Positions 36,209 through 45,842 of a DNA stretch of 64,000 nucleotides are shown here, piece after piece. The stretch is from Secundilactobacillus silagei JCM 19001 (lineage in GTDB: Bacteria; Bacillota; Bacilli; Lactobacillales; Lactobacillaceae): assembly GCF_002217945.1 (NCBI RefSeq), contig NZ_BCMG01000002.1, positions 124,001 to 188,000 on the forward strand. Direction: 5' to 3'. Each line of letters starts with the position of its first letter. The stretch's first letter is position 1. The position numbers and the translations under genes were made by a program. Under the pieces are notes generated by a model that saw nothing but the letters and a program-made list of their open reading frames with translations, had not been told where the DNA came from and searched no databases.

Positions 36209-36654
36209 AAATTATCTCACACGCAATTTCGGGAGCAGCAGCTGGCATCACGATTGGTTTTTTACTGGCACTCAGCTTTTCACTGCTGAATCATACAACG
36301 GTTTTTATGTCATCAACACCAGACTTTATTAACCAATTTCCTAATTCTTTGATAGCAACAATTGCTTCCGCTGGTTTGTGGGCGCTGATGGGAATTGTAT
36401 TCGACGTTGGCAGTTACCTGATTTTTGAGACGCAATGGAACATTACCCGACAGACGATCGTTCACTTTATTGTGACCTTTGCGTTGTTCACGCCGTTAGC
36501 CCTCCTCGCTGGGTGGTTTCCAATACAGAGCTATTTCATGATGTACCTGATTGAATTTGTCATCATCTACGTCATCATTTGGGCCGTTTCCATGCAAATT
36601 GCTAAGAGTAAGGTTCACCAGTTGAATCAGTTACTAAATAAAGAAAAGAAGTAA
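36205..36654 (+). CDS. DUF3021-family membrane protein
   Basis: 149 residues with four membrane segments (about 5-27, 50-72, 85-106, 113-135) and a basic C-terminus. Length and its ATGA overlap with an upstream LytTR gene are typical of DUF3021 proteins, described as membrane inhibitors of their LytTR partner (LtrDR-type regulatory systems). No enzymatic motif. The signal it senses is unknown. Confidence 0.85.
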   Translation: MKIISHAISGAAAGITIGFLLALSFSLLNHTTVFMSSTPDFINQFPNSLIATIASAGLWALMGIVFDVGSYLIFETQWNITRQTIVHFIVTFALFTPLALLAGWFPIQSYFMMYLIEFVIIYVIIWAVSMQIAKSKVHQLNQLLNKEKK

Positions 36655-36832
36655 ACAAAAATCAAATCAGGCAGAAAATCATGAATTTATTTTAAAATTA
36701 ACTATCGCATTTCAGCCGGACATAGTATGATTTAAGCACGAGAAACCGGGCTGGCTTCAGCTGCTGACAATGGGCGAAAATGCGAAATTAAGTACATTTT
36801 CAATAATTGGACCGTATCAATTTAAAAAGTTG

Positions 36833-36860
36833 TTGACTTTTTGGCAAAACTTGATATTAT
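36833..36860 (+). promoter_or_regulatory. Promoter of the phosphoketolase gene
   Basis: TTGACT (36833-36838), 16 bp, TATTAT (36855-36860). About 70 bp of leader separates it from the start, ending with AAGGAG at 36923-36928. The 270 bases before the gene hold no other gene. Confidence 0.8.
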
Positions 36861-36939
36861 TAATAAAGCAAATGGACCATAACGTTTTCTCGTTAATTGT
36901 TAGAAGAAAGCTATTCAAAATGAAGGAGTGTACAAATTC

Positions 36940-39399
36940 ATGACAGTAGATTATGATTCCAAATCATATTTGGAAAAAGTTGACGCCTGGTGGCGTGCCA
37001 CAACCTATCTTTCCGGCGGTATGATTTTTCTGAAGAGCAACCCATTGTTCTCAGTTACGAACACACCAATCCAAAAGGATGACGTAAAAGTTAAGCCAAT
37101 CGGTCACTGGGGTACTATTTCAGGACAAACGTTCCTGTATGCCCACGCCAACCGTTTGATCAACAAGTACGGTTTGAACATGTTCTATATTGGTGGCCCC
37201 GGTCATGGTGGCCAAGTAATGGTAACTAACTCTTACTTGGACGGTACTTACACCGACGCTTACCCTGAAATCACTCAGGACCTTGAAGGAATGTCACGTC
37301 TTTACAAGCGGTTCTCATTCCCTGGTGGAATTGGTTCCCACATGACTGCACAAACTCCTGGTTCACTTCATGAAGGTGGCGAACTTGGTTACTCACTTTC
37401 ACACGCAACTGGTGCCGTTCTGGATAACCCAGACCAAATCGCATTCACAGTTGTTGGTGATGGTGAAGTTGAAACCGGTCCTGCAATGACTGCTTGGAAC
37501 TCAATCAAGTTCTTGAACCCTAAGAACGACGGTGCCGTTTTACCAATTCTTGACTTAAACGGCTTCAAGATTTCCAACCCAACGATTTTCAGTCGAATGA
37601 GCGATGACAAGATTGCTAAGTTCTTCGAAGGTCTTGGCTGGTCACCTCGTTTCCTTGAAAACGATGATATTCACGATTACATGACTTACCACGAAAAAGC
37701 TGCTCAATTATTTGATCAAGCAATTGCTGATATCCAACAAATTCAAAAAGATGCTCGCGAAAACGGCAAGTACGAAGATGGTACTATTCCAGCTTGGCCT
37801 GTTGTGATCGCACGTTTGCCTAAAGGTTGGGGCGGTCCTAAGACGAACCCAGCTGGCGAACCAATCGAAAACTCATTCCGTGCTCACCAAGTGCCACTTG
37901 GTTTAAGCCAAAACAACCTGGCCGAATTACCAGCGTTCGAAGCTTGGATGAACTCATACAAGCCAACTGAATTATTCAATACTGATGGTTCATTGAAGAC
38001 CGAAGTTGCTGACTTTGCACCTAAGGGCGACAAGCGGATGGCAGCTAACCCTGTAACTAACGGTGGCCGTCGTCGTGGCGAAAAGCCAGCTATGCTTGAC
38101 TTGCCTGACTGGAAGAGCTTAGCTAACGACATCAACGAAAACAACCGCGGTACTTTATTATCAGATGGTAACCGCAACATGGATATGAACGTGCTGTCAT
38201 CATTCTTTGCTGGCGTTGCCACTAAGAACCCAACATCATTCCGTGTATTCGGTCCTGACGAAACCATGTCAAACCGTCTCTGGGATATGTTCAAGATGAC
38301 TAACCGTCAATGGATGAGCAAGGTCAAGAAACCTAATGACCAATACGAAGCCCCAGAAGGCCGTATCTTAGATGCTCAATTGTCAGAACACCAAGCTGAA
38401 GGCTGGCTTGAAGGTTACACTCTGACTGGTCGTCAAGGAATCTTCGCTTCATACGAATCATTCCTGCGCGTTGTTGACTCAATGACCACTCAACACTTCA
38501 AGTGGATCCGCCAAGCTGCTGCTGAACCATGGCGCAATGATTACCCATCATTGAACCTGATCTCAACTTCAACTGTGTTCCAACAAGACCACAACGGTTA
38601 CACCCACCAAGACCCAGGTATGCTGACCCACTTGGCTGAAAAGAAGTCTGACTTTATCCGTCAATATCTTCCAGCCGATGGTAACACGTTGTTAGCTGTC
38701 TTTGACCGTGCCTTCCGCGACCGTCAAAAGCTTAACCACATCGTTGCCTCTAAGCAACCTCGTCAACAATGGTTCTCAATCGATGAAGCTGAAGAATTAG
38801 CTACTGAAGGTATCAAGACCATTGACTGGGCTTCAACTGTTGCTGAAGGTGAAGATGCAGATATCGTCTTTGCTTCAGCTGGTGTTGAACCAACTATCGA
38901 AACCTTAGCTGCTATCGACATGATCAACGATGCATTCCCATCAGTTAAGATGCGTTATGTCAACGTTGTTGAACTTGGACGTCTTCAAAAGAAGAACGGC
39001 CCTCTGAACGCAGAACGTTCATTGTCAGATGACAAGTTCGAAGCACTCTTCGGTCAATCAGGAACCCCAGTTCTCTTCGGTTTCCACGGTTATGAAGATC
39101 TGATCGAATCAATCTTCTACGAACGTCAACACTTAGGCACACACGTTCACGGTTACCGTGAAGATGGTGACATCACCACTGCATACGACATGCGTGTTTA
39201 CTCTAAGCTTGATCGTTTCAACCAATCTAAAGATGCTGTTAACACATTGATTGCCAATGGTGTTATCGACGAAGCCGCCGGTAAAGCCTTTGACAAGAAG
39301 ATGGATGACATCTTAGCAAAACACTTCAAGGTTACTCGTGATGAAGGTCGCGATATTGAAGAATTCACTAAATGGCAATGGACTCCATTGAAGAAGTAA
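36940..39399 (+). CDS. xpkA: Xylulose-5-phosphate/fructose-6-phosphate phosphoketolase
   Basis: 819 residues, within the normal range. Start ATG 36940 follows AAGGAG by 11 bp; an in-frame GTG at 36928 overlaps that site. GGPGHGG at 85-91 and the thiamine-diphosphate motif GDGEVETGP at 173-181 are visible, and the sequence is full length to the conserved C-terminal domain. It splits xylulose-5-P into acetyl-P and glyceraldehyde-3-P, the key step of heterofermentative sugar breakdown. Codon use is strongly biased (CGT, GGT, AAC, GAA), as expected for a very highly expressed gene. Monocistronic. Confidence 0.97.
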   Translation: MTVDYDSKSYLEKVDAWWRATTYLSGGMIFLKSNPLFSVTNTPIQKDDVKVKPIGHWGTISGQTFLYAHANRLINKYGLNMFYIGGPGHGGQVMVTNSYLDGTYTDAYPEITQDLEGMSRLYKRFSFPGGIGSHMTAQTPGSLHEGGELGYSLSHATGAVLDNPDQIAFTVVGDGEVETGPAMTAWNSIKFLNPKNDGAVLPILDLNGFKISNPTIFSRMSDDKIAKFFEGLGWSPRFLENDDIHDYMTYHEKAAQLFDQAIADIQQIQKDARENGKYEDGTIPAWPVVIARLPKGWGGPKTNPAGEPIENSFRAHQVPLGLSQNNLAELPAFEAWMNSYKPTELFNTDGSLKTEVADFAPKGDKRMAANPVTNGGRRRGEKPAMLDLPDWKSLANDINENNRGTLLSDGNRNMDMNVLSSFFAGVATKNPTSFRVFGPDETMSNRLWDMFKMTNRQWMSKVKKPNDQYEAPEGRILDAQLSEHQAEGWLEGYTLTGRQGIFASYESFLRVVDSMTTQHFKWIRQAAAEPWRNDYPSLNLISTSTVFQQDHNGYTHQDPGMLTHLAEKKSDFIRQYLPADGNTLLAVFDRAFRDRQKLNHIVASKQPRQQWFSIDEAEELATEGIKTIDWASTVAEGEDADIVFASAGVEPTIETLAAIDMINDAFPSVKMRYVNVVELGRLQKKNGPLNAERSLSDDKFEALFGQSGTPVLFGFHGYEDLIESIFYERQHLGTHVHGYREDGDITTAYDMRVYSKLDRFNQSKDAVNTLIANGVIDEAAGKAFDKKMDDILAKHFKVTRDEGRDIEEFTKWQWTPLKK

Positions 39400-39433
39400 T
39401 TTTCTTTAACGGATCACTGAACATTTGAAAAAG

Positions 39434-39462
39434 GTCAGCTCATAATTGAGCTGGCTTTTTTT
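39434..39462 (+). terminator. Terminator of the phosphoketolase gene
   Basis: GTCAGCTCA / TGAGCTGGC with loop TAAT, followed by seven T. Confidence 0.9.
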
Positions 39463-39519
39463 GTGTACACGGAGGTGTTATCAAAAATAGTCCGGCGTTG
39501 GTGCCTAAAATATTCCACC

Positions 39520-39561
39520 TTGAAATTCTGTTACAGTCAAGCGATACTCAATACAAGAGTA
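39520..39561 (+). promoter_or_regulatory. Promoter and dyad of the ABC exporter operon
   Basis: TTGAAA (39520-39525), 17 bp, GATACT (39543-39548). TACTC/GAGTA (39545-39549, 39557-39561) forms a small dyad over the -10 and start region. Confidence 0.5.
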
Positions 39562-39580
39562 ATCGAATGGGGGTACACCG

Positions 39581-40282
39581 ATGAGTTACATTGAAGTGCA
39601 AGATGAATCTAAAAAATACCAAATGGGCGAAACCGAAATTATTGCCAATAATAAATTGAGTTTTACGTGTGAACAGGGCCAATTAACCGTGATCCTCGGG
39701 CCAAGTGGTGCTGGGAAATCAACTGTGCTGAACATTCTTGGCGGCATGGATACGCCAACGAGCGGTGCGGTTTTGATCGATGGCGTTGACATTGCTAAAT
39801 TTAACGACCGGCAATTAACGGCATACCGGCGCAGTGACGTGGGTTTTGTTTTTCAATTTTATAACCTGATTCCGAACTTAACGACTAAGGAAAACGTTGA
39901 ACTGGCGAATTCAATCGTGGATGACGCGTTAGATGCAGAAAAAACGCTCCGTGAAGTGGGGTTGGGTAATCGCTTAGATAATTTTCCGTCCCAACTTTCC
40001 GGTGGTGAACAGCAGCGGGTAGCGATTGCGCGCGCGTTGGCTAAGAATCCGAAGTTACTTCTTTGCGATGAACCCACCGGTGCTTTAGATTTTGAAACCG
40101 GTAAGCAAGTTTTAAGCTTGCTGCAAACAGCTAGTCAACGGGACAACAAGACGGTGGTCATTATCACCCATAACGCAGCAATCGCTAAAATGGCAGACCG
40201 CATCATCCGCATTAACGATGCCCGAGTTCGCTCGGTTGAAGATAATCCCACGCCAGTTTCCGTTGAGCAGATTGAGTGGTGA
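39581..40282 (+). CDS. ABC transporter ATP-binding protein (MacB/LolD type)
   Basis: 233 residues. Walker [10 protein letters not shown] near residue 45, Q-loop FVFQFYNL, signature LSGGEQQR and Walker [13 protein letters not shown] are all intact; switch His in VVIITHN. It powers the FtsX-type permease encoded downstream, whose proposed start lies 5 bp after this stop; these pairs export lipids, peptides or antibiotics, or act in resistance and envelope stress. No sensor kinase is adjacent. Confidence 0.92.
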   Translation: MSYIEVQDESKKYQMGETEIIANNKLSFTCEQGQLTVILGPSGAGKSTVLNILGGMDTPTSGAVLIDGVDIAKFNDRQLTAYRRSDVGFVFQFYNLIPNLTTKENVELANSIVDDALDAEKTLREVGLGNRLDNFPSQLSGGEQQRVAIARALAKNPKLLLCDEPTGALDFETGKQVLSLLQTASQRDNKTVVIITHNAAIAKMADRIIRINDARVRSVEDNPTPVSVEQIEW

Positions 40283-40287
40283 TCAGC

Positions 40288-42858
40288 ATGAAGCCAATGA
40301 CGAAAAATATGTGGCGCGAAATTGCTGCCAACAAGGGGCGCTTCATTGCCATTATTATGATTATTTTATTGGGCACGCTGATCTTTGTGGGCGTTAAAGC
40401 GACTGGTCCCAGTCTGAATGACTCCATGGCTACCACGGTTAAGGCTAAACATTTAAGTGATGTGCAGTTATTTTCGACAACTGGTTTTACCCGCAAAGAC
40501 GTCCAAACGGCCGAGCAAGTGAGCGGTGCTCAAGCAGAAATCAGCAAGTTTAAGGATGTCACCGGTGGCAAGGATGAAGACGTGGTGGCCCTGTATGGGT
40601 ACCAATCCGGTGCCAAACAGAATCAACTGAAATTACGCAGCGGTCATTTACCCCAATCAGCTAATCAAATCGTGCTGGATGAACGGGCTAAACGAGATTT
40701 CGGCTATCATTTAGGGGACACTTACCGGTTTAACCGGCAAGCCAACCTCAAGCAACGTTCATATCAGATTGTCGGTTTCGCAGATTCACCGCGGTACATT
40801 GATTACACCACTCGTGGTGCAGCGAACGTTGGCGATGGGACGGTAGCCTATTTCGCTTATATCAAACCGCAGCAGTTGAAACTTTCAACTGCCACGGTGC
40901 TAACGGTTAGGTTTAAATCGTTGCAGGGACTGAATGCATTTAGTGATGACTACCAAACTGCGGTGAATAAAAAAGTTAACGAGCTGAAAACTGCCTTCAA
41001 ACCACGAGCTAAACAGCGTGATCGGCAACTATCAGCAGATGTCAAACGGTCCTTTGCACCGCAACAGCAAAAATTGACCCGGGCCTCACAGCAGTTAGCG
41101 CAGTTAAAGCAAGCAACCGGCGATTCAGCAGCGCTTCGGCAGCAACAAGCAACGTTACGGGAGAATCAAGCCAAACTTGACACGGCTTTAAAACAGGCGA
41201 ACACCCGGACACAGACGACCTATACTTGTCAGACGCGTGAAGACCTCCCTGGGTTTACGTCATTTGGCGACACCTCGGATCGCATCGCGACGATTGCTAA
41301 TATATTTCCAGTGTTCTTCTTCCTTATTGCAGCATTGATCACGTTTACGACGATCACGCGGATGGTCGAGGAAGCACGCCGTCAAATTGGGACGTTTAAA
41401 GCGCTGGGTTATACTAAGTGGGTCATTGCGCGAAATTATTTGACCTATGCCTTAATGGCTGGTTTGATTGGCGCTCTTTTAGGGAGTGTCATCGGTAACG
41501 CGACACTGCCGCGACTAGTGATTTCGATGTATCACATGAGTATTCCGCTAACAACGTCGATACCAGTGATGTGGACGGTGATCGCATTAGCCGTGGCGTT
41601 TTCACTGTTAGCAACGGTGGGAGCAGCAATTATCGTTGTCCGGCGTGAACTGGCGGAGAAACCAGCCGACTTGATGTTGCCGCGCGCGCCTAAATCAGCT
41701 AAACGGATTTTGATGGAACGGATCACGCCGTTGTGGCGGCGGATGAGCTTTACCCAAAAAGTTTCGTACCGGAATCTATTTCGGTATAAAAGTCGGATGT
41801 GGATGACGATCATTGGTATCGCTGGCGGGACCGCGCTGATCCTGACGGGGTTTGGCCTTAATGATTCAATTGGCTCAACCGCCAGCCAACAGTACGGCCA
41901 GATCTTTCACTATTCAGCTACCGTGTCACTGGCCCATAATGATCAGAGCAAAAAGGCCATGACAATTTTGAATCAGTCATCTGCTTACAAGGGTGCGACG
42001 AAGGTTAATATGACCACTGGTAAAGTGAAAGCCAATGCTAAACAAATCAGCGATGTTAATTTAGTCACCCCGAATAATCAGCAGCAGTTTAAAAAATACG
42101 TCACACTGAGCCATTCACTCAACACAAAAGGGTTGGTGATCAGTAAGAAAATTGCGTCTCAACTTGATATCAAAACGGGCGATAAGGTGAGTTTCACCAC
42201 CACAACTGGTCAAAAAGCTGCCCTGAAAGTGACTGCGGTTACCCCGAATTACATGGGGGTGTTTGCCTACATGAGTCCGACTGCTTATCACCAAGCCTTC
42301 AATGTTGAGCCAGTGGTGAATACACTACTCCTCAAACTGAACGGGCAATCTGATCAACAGCAAAAGCAATTGGCGAGACAGTTGCTGAAGCGTGGCGGTG
42401 CACTTGGTACCAGCTTTGCTTCAGATCAGGAAGCCACGATCAAGACCATGAGCAGCTCCATGAACGTAATCGTGCTGCTGATGATCTTACTATCCGGGGT
42501 GCTATCATTTGTAGTGTTGTATAACCTGACTAATATCAATATTTCGGAGCGGATTCGGGAGCTGTCAACTGTGAAGGTACTTGGTTTCTTTGATAATGAA
42601 GTGACCATGTACGTTTCCCGAGAAAATATTTTACTGACGGTCTTTGGCATTGTTCTGGGATACGGTGCCGGTTGGGGACTGCTGAGCTTTATTTTGAATC
42701 AGGCGACGACTGCGCAGGTGGTCTTCCCCGTGATCATCCGCTGGCCAGGGTTCGTGGTAGCCACGTTATTGATGGTGGCCTTTACCCTGATCGTCATGTG
42801 GGTGACCCATCAGAAACTCAAGCACGTGGATATGGTGGAAGCACTGAAGGAAAATTAG
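40288..42858 (+). CDS. FtsX-type ABC transporter permease
   Basis: 856 residues from ATG 40288 (in-frame GTGs at 40276 and 40279 overlap the ATPase end). One N-terminal membrane segment (about 16-37), a large extracellular MacB-like domain with a short Gln/Lys-rich helical part (about 240-310), a first FtsX domain with three membrane segments (about 345-460), then a second unit with a membrane segment (about 510), another extracellular domain, and three final membrane segments (about 725-845). The helical insert is shorter than in many relatives. Together with the ATPase it forms an exporter of the Firmicutes MacB-like group; substrate unknown. Confidence 0.88.
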   Translation: MKPMTKNMWREIAANKGRFIAIIMIILLGTLIFVGVKATGPSLNDSMATTVKAKHLSDVQLFSTTGFTRKDVQTAEQVSGAQAEISKFKDVTGGKDEDVVALYGYQSGAKQNQLKLRSGHLPQSANQIVLDERAKRDFGYHLGDTYRFNRQANLKQRSYQIVGFADSPRYIDYTTRGAANVGDGTVAYFAYIKPQQLKLSTATVLTVRFKSLQGLNAFSDDYQTAVNKKVNELKTAFKPRAKQRDRQLSADVKRSFAPQQQKLTRASQQLAQLKQATGDSAALRQQQATLRENQAKLDTALKQANTRTQTTYTCQTREDLPGFTSFGDTSDRIATIANIFPVFFFLIAALITFTTITRMVEEARRQIGTFKALGYTKWVIARNYLTYALMAGLIGALLGSVIGNATLPRLVISMYHMSIPLTTSIPVMWTVIALAVAFSLLATVGAAIIVVRRELAEKPADLMLPRAPKSAKRILMERITPLWRRMSFTQKVSYRNLFRYKSRMWMTIIGIAGGTALILTGFGLNDSIGSTASQQYGQIFHYSATVSLAHNDQSKKAMTILNQSSAYKGATKVNMTTGKVKANAKQISDVNLVTPNNQQQFKKYVTLSHSLNTKGLVISKKIASQLDIKTGDKVSFTTTTGQKAALKVTAVTPNYMGVFAYMSPTAYHQAFNVEPVVNTLLLKLNGQSDQQQKQLARQLLKRGGALGTSFASDQEATIKTMSSSMNVIVLLMILLSGVLSFVVLYNLTNINISERIRELSTVKVLGFFDNEVTMYVSRENILLTVFGIVLGYGAGWGLLSFILNQATTAQVVFPVIIRWPGFVVATLLMVAFTLIVMWVTHQKLKHVDMVEALKEN

Positions 42859-42886
42859 GTTCTTGTTCATGAAAGCTAAATCAGAC

Positions 42887-42926
42887 AAAAAACGCCAACC
42901 TTTCAGAAATGGGTTGGCGTTTTTTA
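42887..42926. terminator. Bidirectional terminator
   Basis: AACGCCAACC / GGTTGGCGTT with a loop of about 11 nt and A/T runs on both sides, between convergent genes. Confidence 0.85.
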
Positions 42927-42953
42927 GTGGATTATAAAGTATTTGAATGATAG

Positions 42954-43829
42954 TTAACTTTCAGCTCGTGGCCAGCGGGCTTTCACAATTTCTGAAGCAA
43001 CGACACTCAGAAAAATGATGGCTGCTCCGAAATATTGCTGACCAGATAAGACTTCGCCTAAGGTTAGAAAGGCAAAAATTGCGGAGAAAATGGGTTCCAG
43101 TGAGTAAATGAGGCCCACCGTATCTGGTGCCAGATAGTGCTGCACCTGCGTTTGTGCGACAAAACCAAAGGCGCTGCAGATCAAGCCTAGCGCTAATACG
43201 GCGCCCCACTGAGAAGTGGTTTGCGGCAGTGTAACACCGTCCAATAGACCACCGAAGATGAGGCCTTCGCCACCAGCGACACCCAGTTGCCAGATACTGA
43301 CGCTGAAGGTGACTAAATGCTTCTTTGACAAGATATCAGAAGCGATAATGTAGATTGCGTAGATGGCAGCGCAGGCGAGGCACAGCAGCGCGTTGAAATT
43401 CAGTTTTAGCCCCGCACCATTTGCCACCAGCAAGTACAGACCAATAACGACAACGATGGTGGCGATAACCGTACTCAGCCGTGGAAAGCGTTTTTTGAGA
43501 ATCGCTTCAAAAATCGCGACAAACACGGTAGTCGTACTGAGCAAAAAACCGGCAGTTGAGGCATCAGTATGCTGCAGACCGATCATGACAAAGGTGAAAG
43601 CGCAAAATAACAGGGTTCCTAAAATAAAACTGGCCACGACTTCCTGATGAGTTGGGCGCTTTAAAACTCTGGCGAAAATAATGATGGTGGCTAAAAACGC
43701 GACGGTAAACCGTAGACCAACTAGAAATAATGGCGCAACGCTGATGAGGGCAATCTTCATCCACATGTAAGACGCTCCCCAAGAGGCGGTTACCAGTAGC
43801 ATCAGCCAAAAAGCACGATGACGATTCAT
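42954..43829 (-). CDS. EamA/DMT-family permease
   Basis: 291 residues from ATG 43829 (a longer reading begins 14 codons earlier but lacks a ribosome binding site; AAAGGATG precedes 43829). Ten hydrophobic segments in two EamA halves; typical openings LLVTASWGASYMWMKIA and GVAGGEG, and the second-half signature SLEPIFSAIFAFLTLGE near residue 250. Drug/metabolite transporter superfamily, usually amino acid or metabolite exporters. Monocistronic, so no hint to the substrate. Confidence 0.88.
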   Translation of the reverse strand: MNRHRAFWLMLLVTASWGASYMWMKIALISVAPLFLVGLRFTVAFLATIIIFARVLKRPTHQEVVASFILGTLLFCAFTFVMIGLQHTDASTAGFLLSTTTVFVAIFEAILKKRFPRLSTVIATIVVVIGLYLLVANGAGLKLNFNALLCLACAAIYAIYIIASDILSKKHLVTFSVSIWQLGVAGGEGLIFGGLLDGVTLPQTTSQWGAVLALGLICSAFGFVAQTQVQHYLAPDTVGLIYSLEPIFSAIFAFLTLGEVLSGQQYFGAAIIFLSVVASEIVKARWPRAES

Positions 43830-43933
43830 ATATGTATGACATCCTTTGAATAATATTTGTATAAGACTCATTTTACACTAAATAAGGTATTCAAGAAAAG
43901 GTATTTCTGATTGGTTAAAGGTGATGTAAATAT

Positions 43934-43975
43934 AAAAACGTTCCTACAAGAATTAACTTGCAGGAACGTTTTTTT
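43934..43975. terminator. Bidirectional terminator
   Basis: AAAAACGTTCCTACAAG / CTTGCAGGAACGTTTTT with one mismatch, loop AATTAA and T runs in both directions; it lies between two minus-strand genes and mainly ends the reductase transcript. Confidence 0.85.
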
Positions 43976-43993
43976 AGTCGTTTAAAGCTTATT

Positions 43994-44770
43994 TTAAAGC
44001 AAGCCACCGCCATCAACGGCGTAAGTCTGACCGGTGATAAATTCAGCTTCTGGACTGGCTAAGAAGGTGACCATGTTGGCGATATCGTTAGGTTCAACGG
44101 TCCGACCTAGCGGAATCGTGCCCACGTAATCCTTCTTGTTTTGCCCCAATGGTTTGCCGTTAATTTCAGACATCTTCGCATCGATCTCATCCCACATACC
44201 AGTTGTACCAACGACACCTGGTGCATAGGCATTGATGTTAATGTGATCAGGAGCGTATTCCAAAGCAGCGTCTTGAGTGATGCTGATAACTGCGGCTTTC
44301 GTTGATGAGTAAGTTGCCCAGACTGGGAAGGCGTGCATTCCGGCAATTGAGGACGCGTTGATGATCCGGCCCGGCACCTTTAATTCCTTGAACTTCTTGG
44401 CAGCGGCCTGAATCCCGTAGATGACACCAAAGACGTTGATCTTGTAGCTGAATTCCAGATCTTTAGGTTTGATATCTTCAAACTTATCAACTTTGGCAAC
44501 CCCAGCATTATTGACCATCACGTCAAAGCCGTTTAACTGGTCAGCAGCTTGATCAACGGCTTTGGCAACCGCAGCTTGATCCGTGACGTCAACGGGAACG
44601 AAGATGGCTTTTTGACCAGCGTCTTTAACGTTAGCAATTACCGTTTGAGCTTTTTCCTCTTGTGCCGGTAAATCGGCCACCGCGATATCGAAGCCCGCTT
44701 TTGCTAAGTGTAAACTAACTTCAGCACCAATTCCTTGAGCAGCACCTGTAACCATTGCAACTTTTGTCAT
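43994..44770 (-). CDS. butA: Diacetyl/acetoin reductase (short-chain dehydrogenase)
   Basis: 258 residues, RBS GGAGG upstream of ATG 44770 on the minus strand. NAD(P)-binding TGAAQGIG (8-15), NNAG near 90, catalytic Ser in NASSIAG, YSSTK catalytic pair, and the VDGGGL end match the BudC/ButA group of (S)-acetoin-forming diacetyl reductases. It uses NADH to reduce diacetyl or acetoin, a redox outlet for heterofermenters. A cre-like site upstream suggests catabolite control. Other SDR substrates cannot be excluded. Confidence 0.85.
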   Translation of the reverse strand: MTKVAMVTGAAQGIGAEVSLHLAKAGFDIAVADLPAQEEKAQTVIANVKDAGQKAIFVPVDVTDQAAVAKAVDQAADQLNGFDVMVNNAGVAKVDKFEDIKPKDLEFSYKINVFGVIYGIQAAAKKFKELKVPGRIINASSIAGMHAFPVWATYSSTKAAVISITQDAALEYAPDHININAYAPGVVGTTGMWDEIDAKMSEINGKPLGQNKKDYVGTIPLGRTVEPNDIANMVTFLASPEAEFITGQTYAVDGGGLL

Positions 44771-44823
44771 AATCGGAAAACCTCCAACTTATTTTAATAG
44801 AGTACTTTTAAATTGTACGTGAT

Positions 44824-44837
44824 TGAAAGCGCTTTTA
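44824..44837. promoter_or_regulatory. cre-like site upstream of the diacetyl reductase
   Basis: TGAAAGCGCTTTTA, matching the cre consensus except at the final CA, about 55 bp before the gene on the minus strand. Confidence 0.4.
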
Positions 44838-44950
44838 CAAACAATCAGCTTTCGTTTTATTGGAAATAATGGTGGTGGTACAATTAAATGTGAATAATAG
44901 TTTCTGACTAGGGGAAGATTTCTGGTCAGTTGAGAGAATAGGTGATTGAA

Positions 44951-45256
44951 ATGATTGATGATAATTGTGTTTTCTGCAGCAAACCAGCCGTTATCGAAAA
45001 TAAGCTGGCGAAGGGTTTCTACGATATTCATCCGGTGGCACCAGGCCACTTCTTAATTGTCCCCAAGGAACATTACGTAACTTTCTTTGATGCGCCACGA
45101 GACGTGCAGATCGCCATGATTGATTTACTGGATCAGGCTAAAGATTACTTAGATGGGCAGTATCATCCCCGCGGTTATCAAGTGTTCAGTCACGTGGGGA
45201 AGGCGGCTTATCAAAAAGTTTTCCACGCCCACATTCACTTGGTACCAGTGGCTTAA
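44951..45256 (+). CDS. HIT-family nucleotide hydrolase
   Basis: 101 residues from ATG 44951, following AGGTGA; GTG 44942 overlaps that site. CVFC near the N-terminus and the histidine triad His92-x-His94-x-His96 (HAHIHLVP) are intact. HIT proteins hydrolyse nucleotide phosphoramidates or dinucleoside polyphosphates. Monocistronic and short for the family, with few residues after the triad. Confidence 0.88.
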   Translation: MIDDNCVFCSKPAVIENKLAKGFYDIHPVAPGHFLIVPKEHYVTFFDAPRDVQIAMIDLLDQAKDYLDGQYHPRGYQVFSHVGKAAYQKVFHAHIHLVPVA

Positions 45257-45308
45257 AACCATTGCAAAATAAGTTGCACACAAATTAAATAAAACACAAG
45301 TATTAATT

Positions 45309-45337
45309 TTCACACTGCTGGCGGGGTATGGTATATT
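45309..45337 (+). promoter_or_regulatory. Promoter of the HesB-like gene
   Basis: TTCACA (45309-45314), 17 bp, TATATT (45332-45337). ACGTGT/ACACGT arms at 45345-45361 lie in the leader, and AAGGAGG stands before the start. Confidence 0.5.
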
Positions 45338-45405
45338 GAAGTTGACGTGTGGCTAACACGTGCTTTAATTGCATTTAAACAGGTTTATCCAAGGAGGATC
45401 AATCT

Positions 45406-45723
45406 ATGAAATTACAAATTACCGATGCCGCAGTGAAGTGGTTCGAAGACGAAATGAACGTGAGCGCGGATCAAAGTGCAGCGATTCGTTTTTATGGCAA
45501 GTTATATGGCCGTACTAAAGTCCATCACGGTTTTTCAATTGCGCTGGCCAGGGAATTAAACCCGCATAACTTTGGTGTTAAAGTGGTAAAAGATGGTGTC
45601 ACTTTCTACATTGAAAAAGATGATCTATGGTTCTTCGCTGGCTACGACCTTGAGGTGGACTATGACCCTGAAAAGGATCCAGAAAATGTTCAGTATAAGT
45701 GGACAGAAAACGACGAACTGTAA
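45406..45723 (+). CDS. HesB/IscA-like (YneR-type) protein
   Basis: 105 residues. The fold pattern of HesB-like domains is visible (KLQITDAAVKWFEDEM, then IRFYGKLYG), but no cysteines are present, so it cannot bind an Fe-S cluster like true IscA; it fits the cysteine-free YneR-like group of Firmicutes. Function unknown. Monocistronic with its own promoter and a terminator shared with the convergent antitoxin remnant. Confidence 0.8.
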   Translation: MKLQITDAAVKWFEDEMNVSADQSAAIRFYGKLYGRTKVHHGFSIALARELNPHNFGVKVVKDGVTFYIEKDDLWFFAGYDLEVDYDPEKDPENVQYKWTENDEL

Positions 45724-45762
45724 GGCTAAACATGTTACTTTCGTTTAGTGATAAATAGTCAG

Positions 45763-45794
45763 AAAAACACCCAGTCAACAGATTGGGTGTTTTT
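45763..45794. terminator. Bidirectional terminator
   Basis: AAAAACACCCAGTC / GATTGGGTGTTTTT, 14-bp stem with one wobble pair and a 4-nt loop. Confidence 0.9.
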
Positions 45795-45806
45795 AGTTTA
45801 AATTCA

Positions 45807-45842
45807 TCAATAATGATAACGACAGGCGTAGATGCGAATCGT
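45807..45842 (-). pseudogene. yoeB: C-terminal remnant of a YoeB/Txe toxin
   Basis: Directly after the antitoxin stop, and in the same frame, 11 codons read TIRIYACRYHY and then TGA. ACRYHY is the exact C-terminal end of Escherichia coli YoeB (AACRYHY), including the conserved catalytic His and terminal Tyr region. The first roughly 70 codons of the toxin are absent, so a deletion must have joined the antitoxin end to the last toxin codons. Confidence 0.75.

Noticed and set aside
36655-36830. AGCCGG/CCGGGCT pairing as terminator of the DUF3021 gene
   Set aside because: The loop exceeds 20 nt and no T run follows.
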